A stretch of 7,237 nucleotides of DNA from Candidatus Omnitrophota bacterium. GTDB taxonomy: Bacteria > Omnitrophota > Gorgyraeia > Gygaellales > JAHJCI01. Positions 1 through 2,606 of this stretch are shown in pieces. The translations under genes were made by a program, and so were the position numbers. The notes under the pieces were generated by a model. The model saw only the letters and a list, made by a program, of their open reading frames with translations. It did no database searches and was not told where the DNA came from. The DNA is taken from contig JADHWR010000058.1 of assembly GCA_016783355.1 (NCBI GenBank), positions 1-7,237 of the forward strand. Direction: 5' to 3'. How positions within the stretch are numbered: position 1 is the first letter of the stretch; each line of letters begins with the position of its first letter.

Positions 1-1
1 C

Positions 2-298
2 AGACGCACAAGACCGATGAGCTGCTTTACAAATCAAGACAGCGTAAACCGGATAATCTATGCAATATTAACACGTCTAAATAACAAGTGGATGGATAAA
101 CCTTTAGCCGAATTTACACAATTTATTTGACATTACCTTGTAAGGCCGCTGAAAAACTCTAAAAATATGCAGAGCTCTCTAGGATACAACTTGACACCAA
201 ATTTGATTCTCAAGGCTACCCTTGATCGCCAGGAGGGATTGGCTCAGGCTGGTGGAATAGACGAAGAAGTATACCTTAGCCTCTCCTCCCAGTGGTAA
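2..298 (+). pseudogene. C-terminal remnant of a possible outer-membrane beta-barrel protein, with in-frame TGA
   Basis: One reading frame is open from the left edge to a TGA at 128-130 and resumes in the same frame from 131 to a TAA at 296-298. The second part (55 codons) includes SLGYNLTPNLILKATLDRQ and ends EEVYLSLSSQW. The alternating polar and hydrophobic residues with a terminal aromatic residue are typical of the last strands of outer-membrane barrels. The only ATG after the TGA, at 167, has no Shine-Dalgarno, so an independent 43-codon gene is unlikely. The first part (for example RIIYAILTRLNNKWMDKPL) is not recognised and may belong to the same protein or to a different, normally terminated one. 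I infer a decayed or nonsense-mutated gene whose 5' part lies outside the window. Alternatively, both open stretches may be chance. Confidence 0.33.
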
Positions 299-351
299 CG
301 CAAAATAGTAGGTAGTAGATAGGGATGAAGGAATTCCGTAATACAATGGTT

Positions 352-371
352 CCCTGCGCTTGCGCGCGGGG
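352..371. repeat. GC-rich hairpin downstream of the hydrolase gene
   Basis: CCCTGCGC and GCGCGGGG form an 8-bp stem (one G-U pair) around a TTGC loop. Weaker pairing, CAAT with ATTG, extends it outward. It lies about 30-50 nt beyond the hydrolase stop on the minus strand. Neither side carries a U-tract, so it is not a convincing intrinsic terminator. It may stabilise the 3' end of the mRNA or help a factor-dependent stop. I see nothing else between 299 and 399. Confidence 0.4.
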
Positions 372-399
372 CTCGATTGGTTAATCCGATAATTCTTAA

Positions 400-1458
400 T
401 TATTGGGACAGCTGGGCAAGAGTAGGTGCATTGTACCAGTAACTAAGAGTCATTTCTGCCGGTTTATCCTGGGGGGTAAAATCGCGATTATTCAACCCGC
501 CGGCATAAGGAGAGGCCCTCCAATACCACCAATAGATACCATAACACCAGGGTTGATTATAAACTGTACTTAAAGCCGCTTCATAGCAATCCGCCTGAAT
601 TTCTAAATTAACTCGCTGGCTGGAGGCGTATTCCCAAGGCTTTGCTGCAGCAAGCTCGCAGCTTCGGTAGCCTATCTCAGTAAAGATAACGGGCTTATCT
701 ATCTGCTTTTGCCAACTGTCGATTTCCTCTATCCATTTTTCCCAACTGGCTTTTATCTCATCATATCCGGGATTTCTATTTTGTGTGAGTGGGAAATAAG
801 CATCAATACCTGCATAATCAAGGCTATTCCAAAAGTGGATATCCTTGTATTCATCCCAATTAGCGGCGTAGATTAGCTCGCCTTTATAAACCTTTCTTAT
901 TCGGGGAATAATATAGCTTTGCCAAAATTCAGTCTGCGCAGAAGCAAAAGACAGCTCGGTGCCGATGCAAAATAATTCTACATCGGTCTTCTCTGCTAAC
1001 TTGGCATAATGCAGAATAAACTTTAGGTATTGAGAAAACCACCCCCGCCAATCTGCCTGATTCTGAAAACCAATGTCTGCTCGCCATAAGCCATCTGATT
1101 TATCAATTAAATCAACGTGGGGCTTAAGCATTACCTTCAGCCCCAGCTTGTGCGCCTGTCTGATTACATGGATGATACTTTTATCACTCGGCGTCTTCTG
1201 AGTAGAATAGATTTTCTGAGAGTTGAATTTTTCCTGATAATAAGTAGTGATAATCGATACCCACTCAGCACCCGTCTGAGCCAACCCCTCCAAGGCTTTA
1301 TCTGAATACGCAGATAAATACCGATCCTTCTGCCAGGTTGCGTAGCAAATTCCCTTTTGAAATGCAGAGTCTGCCTGTACTGGTTGAATAAAAACAAATA
1401 TATATAAGAAAAATAAAACCGGGGTTATGATTGTTAAGAATAAGTTTGTCTTCTTCAT
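400..1458 (-). CDS. Secreted GH113-like glycoside hydrolase (TIM barrel)
   Basis: The 352-residue product begins with a signal peptide (Lys-Lys at 2-3, hydrophobic core about 5-24, likely cleavage after VQA at residue 29). The mature part reads as an (alpha/beta)8 barrel of the GH113 type: GICYATW near the first strand, KPHVD at 112-116, FCIGTELS with candidate acid/base Glu168, GIDAYFPL at 218-224, FTEIGYRS with candidate nucleophile Glu261, and the aromatic strand YGIYWWYW at 306-313. Characterised GH113 enzymes are beta-mannanases or mannosidases; the substrate here cannot be read from the sequence. It should act in the periplasm or outside the cell. The start is fixed by the signal peptide, yet its only SD-like bases (AGGG, about 12 nt upstream) sit in a terminator stem. 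The gene lies behind a c-di-GMP riboswitch (1520-1702) and terminator (1462-1505), so its expression is probably tied to c-di-GMP and perhaps to exopolysaccharide processing. GH-A clan membership is fairly sure; the exact family is less so. Confidence 0.85.
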   Translation of the reverse strand: MKKTNLFLTIITPVLFFLYIFVFIQPVQADSAFQKGICYATWQKDRYLSAYSDKALEGLAQTGAEWVSIITTYYQEKFNSQKIYSTQKTPSDKSIIHVIRQAHKLGLKVMLKPHVDLIDKSDGLWRADIGFQNQADWRGWFSQYLKFILHYAKLAEKTDVELFCIGTELSFASAQTEFWQSYIIPRIRKVYKGELIYAANWDEYKDIHFWNSLDYAGIDAYFPLTQNRNPGYDEIKASWEKWIEEIDSWQKQIDKPVIFTEIGYRSCELAAAKPWEYASSQRVNLEIQADCYEAALSTVYNQPWCYGIYWWYWRASPYAGGLNNRDFTPQDKPAEMTLSYWYNAPTLAQLSQ

Positions 1459-1461
1459 GTC

Positions 1462-1505
1462 AAAAAAAACCCTATTTCTTCAACAAACTATCTGAAAAAA
1501 TAGGG
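1462..1505 (-). terminator. Riboswitch-controlled intrinsic terminator before the hydrolase
   Basis: On the minus strand CCCTATTTTTTCA pairs with TGAAGAAATAGGG (13 bp, one G-U) around a 10-nt loop and is followed directly by eight U residues (1469-1462). The U-tract ends three bases (GAC) before the ATG at 1458. It lies 16 nt downstream of the aptamer's last P1 base, as expected for the expression platform of a transcriptional riboswitch. I found no overlap between terminator arm and P1, so whether c-di-GMP promotes or prevents termination is open. Confidence 0.85.
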
Positions 1506-1542
1506 CCAAATACAGCGATGATCAATTTCGGCAGCTCAGCCA

Positions 1543-1592
1543 CCCAGCACTAATTTTTAGATTAAAAATTGATGTTAAAAATTAGTGCTGGG
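1543..1592 (-). repeat. 17-bp perfect inverted repeat forming P2 of riboswitch 3
   Basis: CCCAGCACTAATTTTTA (1543-1559) and its exact complement (1576-1592) flank a 16-nt AT-rich loop. The position corresponds to P2 of the GEMM-I aptamer, between the CGCAAAG strand and the P3 block. The canonical tetraloop-receptor sequence CCTAA is absent. It is therefore an extended P2 rather than a separate element. Confidence 0.8.
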
Positions 1593-1623
1593 CCTGTTAA
1601 CTTTGCGCCCCACCCTTTCAGAT

Positions 1624-1689
1624 GGTTTGCCCCGTTAGAGATTTTCTCTCCTGCGGAGCAAACCCCGTATATCTCTAACGGGGTTTGCC
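1624..1689. mobile_element. 50-bp inverted-repeat insertion with 8-bp direct repeats inside the aptamer
   Basis: Two copies of GGTTTGCC (1624-1631 and 1682-1689) flank a 50-bp segment (1632-1681). The segment's ends are perfect 11-bp inverted repeats, CCGTTAGAGAT and ATCTCTAACGG. This is the layout of a miniature transposon-like (MITE) insertion with an 8-bp target duplication. A complication is that the insert also contains GCAAACCCCGT (1659-1669), which can pair with ACGGGGTTTGC spanning the insert/flank junction (1678-1688). That pattern could equally arise from template switching at a hairpin. The segment is too small to encode anything. Removing it with one repeat restores an ordinary-length GEMM-I aptamer. 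The repeats are certain; the mobile origin is inference. Confidence 0.6.
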
Positions 1690-1743
1690 TTTTCGATTGA
1701 ACAATAAACCTTTTTATCTTAAAGAACCGACTTACCTAAATTA

Positions 1744-1772
1744 AGTATATAGCATAATTGTGAAAGAAACAA
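1744..1772 (-). promoter_or_regulatory. Predicted promoter for the riboswitch 3/hydrolase leader
   Basis: On the minus strand TTGTTT (1772-1767) and TATACT (1749-1744) are separated by 17 bp. An alternative, overlapping extended -10 reads TGCTATATA. Transcription would start near 1737, about 35 nt before P1 of the aptamer. The -35 match is only partial. Confidence 0.6.
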
Positions 1773-1796
1773 GTGGGATTTTTATAAATTGTCGTC

Positions 1797-1825
1797 TTGA
1801 CATTTTTGTATTTTTGTTATATACT
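1797..1825 (+). promoter_or_regulatory. Strong sigma70-type promoter for the plus-strand c-di-GMP operon
   Basis: A perfect -35 TTGACA (1797-1802), a 17-bp T-rich spacer and the -10 TATACT (1820-1825) give a start near 1832, just upstream of the first aptamer (P1 from 1845). It is divergent from the minus-strand promoter, with about 25 bp between the two -35 boxes. Confidence 0.85.
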
Positions 1826-1844
1826 TATATTGGACAATTTAATA

Positions 1845-1943
1845 GCCGAATGAAAAAGGCTAACTATCCGAAAGGATAGGGCGCAAAGCCAACGGCCTAA
1901 ACCTAATCGTAACAGGGGTAGGGCGGCAGGGCTGCCAGGCGGC
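1845..1943 (+). promoter_or_regulatory. c-di-GMP-I (GEMM-I) riboswitch 1
   Basis: P1 is GCCG/CGGC (1845-1848 with 1940-1943). The core GGCTAAC is followed by P1b CTATCC-GAAA-GGATAG, then GGGCGCAAAGCC and the strand CGGCCTAAACC, whose CCTAA half is the tetraloop receptor. GGGGTAGGG closes P2, and GGCGGCAGGGCTGCC forms P3. This is close to the canonical Vibrio Vc2 layout, with tetraloop and receptor both present. The ligand-contacting G (first G of GGCTAAC) is retained, which favours c-di-GMP over cGAMP. A terminator hairpin starts three bases after P1, so control is probably at transcription elongation into the downstream small genes. Confidence 0.92.
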
Positions 1944-1946
1944 AAG

Positions 1947-1995
1947 AAATTAAAAACCCTAAACTTTCGGAAGTGAGTTTAGGGTTTTTAATTTT
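1947..1995 (+). terminator. Intrinsic terminator of riboswitch 1 (possibly bidirectional)
   Basis: AAATTAAAAACCCTAAACT (1947-1965) pairs perfectly over 19 bp with 1976-1994 around the 10-nt loop TTCGGAAGTG. The descending arm contains TTTTT and runs into ATTTT before the Shine-Dalgarno GGGGA (1996-2000). Because the ascending arm is A-rich, the same hairpin also ends in U-rich sequence on the minus strand and could stop transcripts coming from the right. Its CCTAAAC repeats the tetraloop-receptor strand of the aptamer at 1896-1902, which could compete for the same partner. Confidence 0.88.
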
Positions 1996-2008
1996 GGGGA
2001 AGATAACA

Positions 2009-2266
2009 ATGATCAAAGAAAACGGCAAAACACAAAGAGTAATTACCTTCCTTGATCGCCAAGAGATAGATTTCTTGGATAAGTTAGGCAAGGATGCGCT
2101 CTTTTTCAATGGAACAAAGATACCGCGAACAAAGATAATTGAAGTGCTGATAGATATCTTAAGTAAAGCCGATATAGATGTTAAAGGGATCAAAACTGAA
2201 GAGGAATTCAAGGAAAGGATATTAGGGGCAATGAAGGAGGTGGTGGATTCCAACAGTAGCCCCTAA
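2009..2266 (+). CDS. Small ribbon-helix-helix-like putative DNA-binding protein
   Basis: The 85-residue product is charged, with no signal peptide or membrane segment. Residues 8-52 fit a ribbon-helix-helix (CopG/Arc/MetJ-like) fold: a basic beta-strand QRVITFL (9-15), helix 1 about 16-30, a turn with Gly35, and helix 2 from Pro39-Arg40-Thr41 to about Leu51. A second helical stretch (64-79) may serve dimer or partner contacts. The ATG at 2009 is preferred because GGGGA lies 8 nt upstream; an in-frame GTG at 1973 is inside the terminator loop. The gene is the first cistron behind riboswitch 1, so a putative transcription regulator or antitoxin-like protein is itself governed by c-di-GMP. The fold assignment rests on pattern only; DNA binding and targets are unknown. 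The divergent promoter region at 1740-1830 is a natural candidate operator. Confidence 0.75.
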   Translation: MIKENGKTQRVITFLDRQEIDFLDKLGKDALFFNGTKIPRTKIIEVLIDILSKADIDVKGIKTEEEFKERILGAMKEVVDSNSSP

Positions 2267-2275
2267 ACTATTCTT

Positions 2276-2372
2276 GCCTCCGAAAAGGTAACCCTTGACA
2301 TCTTTGATGTCAAGGGACACAAAGCCTCCGGCCCTGGAGCCACGGACAGGGTAGCGGGGCCACCGAAGAGGT
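2276..2372 (+). promoter_or_regulatory. c-di-GMP-I (GEMM-I) riboswitch 2, predicted translational OFF switch
   Basis: P1 is GCCTC (2276-2280) with GAGGT (2368-2372), followed by the junction CGAAAA, GGTAA, an 11-bp P1b (CCCTTGACATC/GATGTCAAGGG), and GGGACACAAAGCCTCCGGCC, which is nearly identical to Vc2. P2 is CCCTG/CAGGG, and the P3 block is GGTAGCGGGGCCACC. The 3' strand of P1 is the Shine-Dalgarno (AGAGG, 6 nt before the ATG at 2378), so ligand-stabilised P1 should hide the ribosome site. Unlike riboswitch 1, the P1b loop is UUU, not GNRA, and the CCTAA receptor is missing, so the usual P1b-P2 docking cannot form. It lies entirely between two cistrons, nine bases after the preceding stop. 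Confidence 0.88.
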
Positions 2373-2377
2373 AAAAA

Positions 2378-2602
2378 ATGAAAACAAGATTATTTATCTG
2401 CTCACTGTTAATTGTAATCCTAAGTTTTGTCTTGGCAATACCAGCTTTCGCGCATCCGGCAAGGGCATACGCCAGCATCTTAATCATCATTCCACCAAGG
2501 GCAGAGGAAGCAAAAGATAAAATTGAGCAAGAATCAATACTGCCTCAGGGAAAACAAATTCTTGCTGAAGAAGATGCTAATTTAATTGGGGAAAAAGAAT
2601 AG
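2378..2602 (+). CDS. Small exported protein under c-di-GMP control, unknown function
   Basis: The 74-residue product has a clear Sec signal peptide: Lys2 and Arg4, a hydrophobic core about 5-21, and likely cleavage after AFA at residue 25. The mature chain is about 49 residues. It begins HPARAY, has a short hydrophobic patch SILIIIPP (33-40) and ends in a charged, probably helical Glu/Lys-rich tail. There are no Cys residues or lipobox. Shine-Dalgarno GAAGAGG is 6 nt upstream and lies within P1 of riboswitch 2. It is the second cistron of the c-di-GMP operon, and its stop lies 4 bp from the convergent stop of the large beta-barrel gene. I do not recognise the family. The riboswitch context suggests a surface, adhesion or signalling peptide, which is inference. 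That it is a real gene is supported by the dedicated aptamer, the SD and the signal peptide. Confidence 0.82.
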   Translation: MKTRLFICSLLIVILSFVLAIPAFAHPARAYASILIIIPPRAEEAKDKIEQESILPQGKQILAEEDANLIGEKE

Positions 2603-2606
2603 AACT

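Larger units (their letters stand above)
1520..1702 (-). promoter_or_regulatory. c-di-GMP-I (GEMM-I) riboswitch 3, with interrupted 5' strand
   Basis: Minus-strand reading matches the GEMM-I consensus. It has GGCAAACC, a P1b stem CATCT-GAAA-GGGTG with GNRA tetraloop, GGGGCGCAAAG (the core strand carrying the intercalating A), a P2 stem, and the P3 block GGTGGCTGAGCTGCCG. P1 closes as TCAAT (1700-1696) with ATTGA (1526-1522), leaving junctions CGAAAA and GAA that are identical to those of riboswitch 2. GGCAAACC occurs twice because a 50-bp inverted-repeat segment (1632-1681) lies between the two copies. Both copies keep the GG that includes the ligand-contacting G20, so c-di-GMP rather than cGAMP is the expected ligand. 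P2 is unusual: a perfect 17-bp helix replaces the usual receptor-containing stem. Whether the interrupted aptamer still folds is unknown, although its key core bases are intact. Confidence 0.82.

Noticed and set aside
128..130. Recoded TGA (Trp or Gly genetic code)
   Set aside because: TGA ends the two pilin-like genes at natural family ends and TGG serves for Trp throughout, so a standard code is more likely.
345..381. tRNA-like element because of the GC-rich arms and GGTT-like bases
   Set aside because: No cloverleaf, T-arm or acceptor stem can be formed; only a single imperfect hairpin is seen.
1543..1592. Independent intrinsic terminator or transposon end
   Set aside because: There is no U-tract on either side and the hairpin falls exactly at P2 of the GEMM aptamer.
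1973..2008. In-frame GTG start at 1973 extending the RHH-like protein by 12 residues
   Set aside because: The GTG lies in the loop of the riboswitch terminator and the extra residues are encoded by its stem; the ATG at 2009 has a proper Shine-Dalgarno.
1903..2253. Minus-strand open frame opposite riboswitch 1 and the RHH-like gene
   Set aside because: It is the shadow of a terminator hairpin and a better-supported plus-strand gene, and its composition is not protein-like.
1845..2372. Assignment of the aptamers to the cGAMP-specific GEMM-Ib subclass
   Set aside because: All three keep the G at the position where GEMM-Ib usually has A, so c-di-GMP is the simpler prediction; binding tests would decide.
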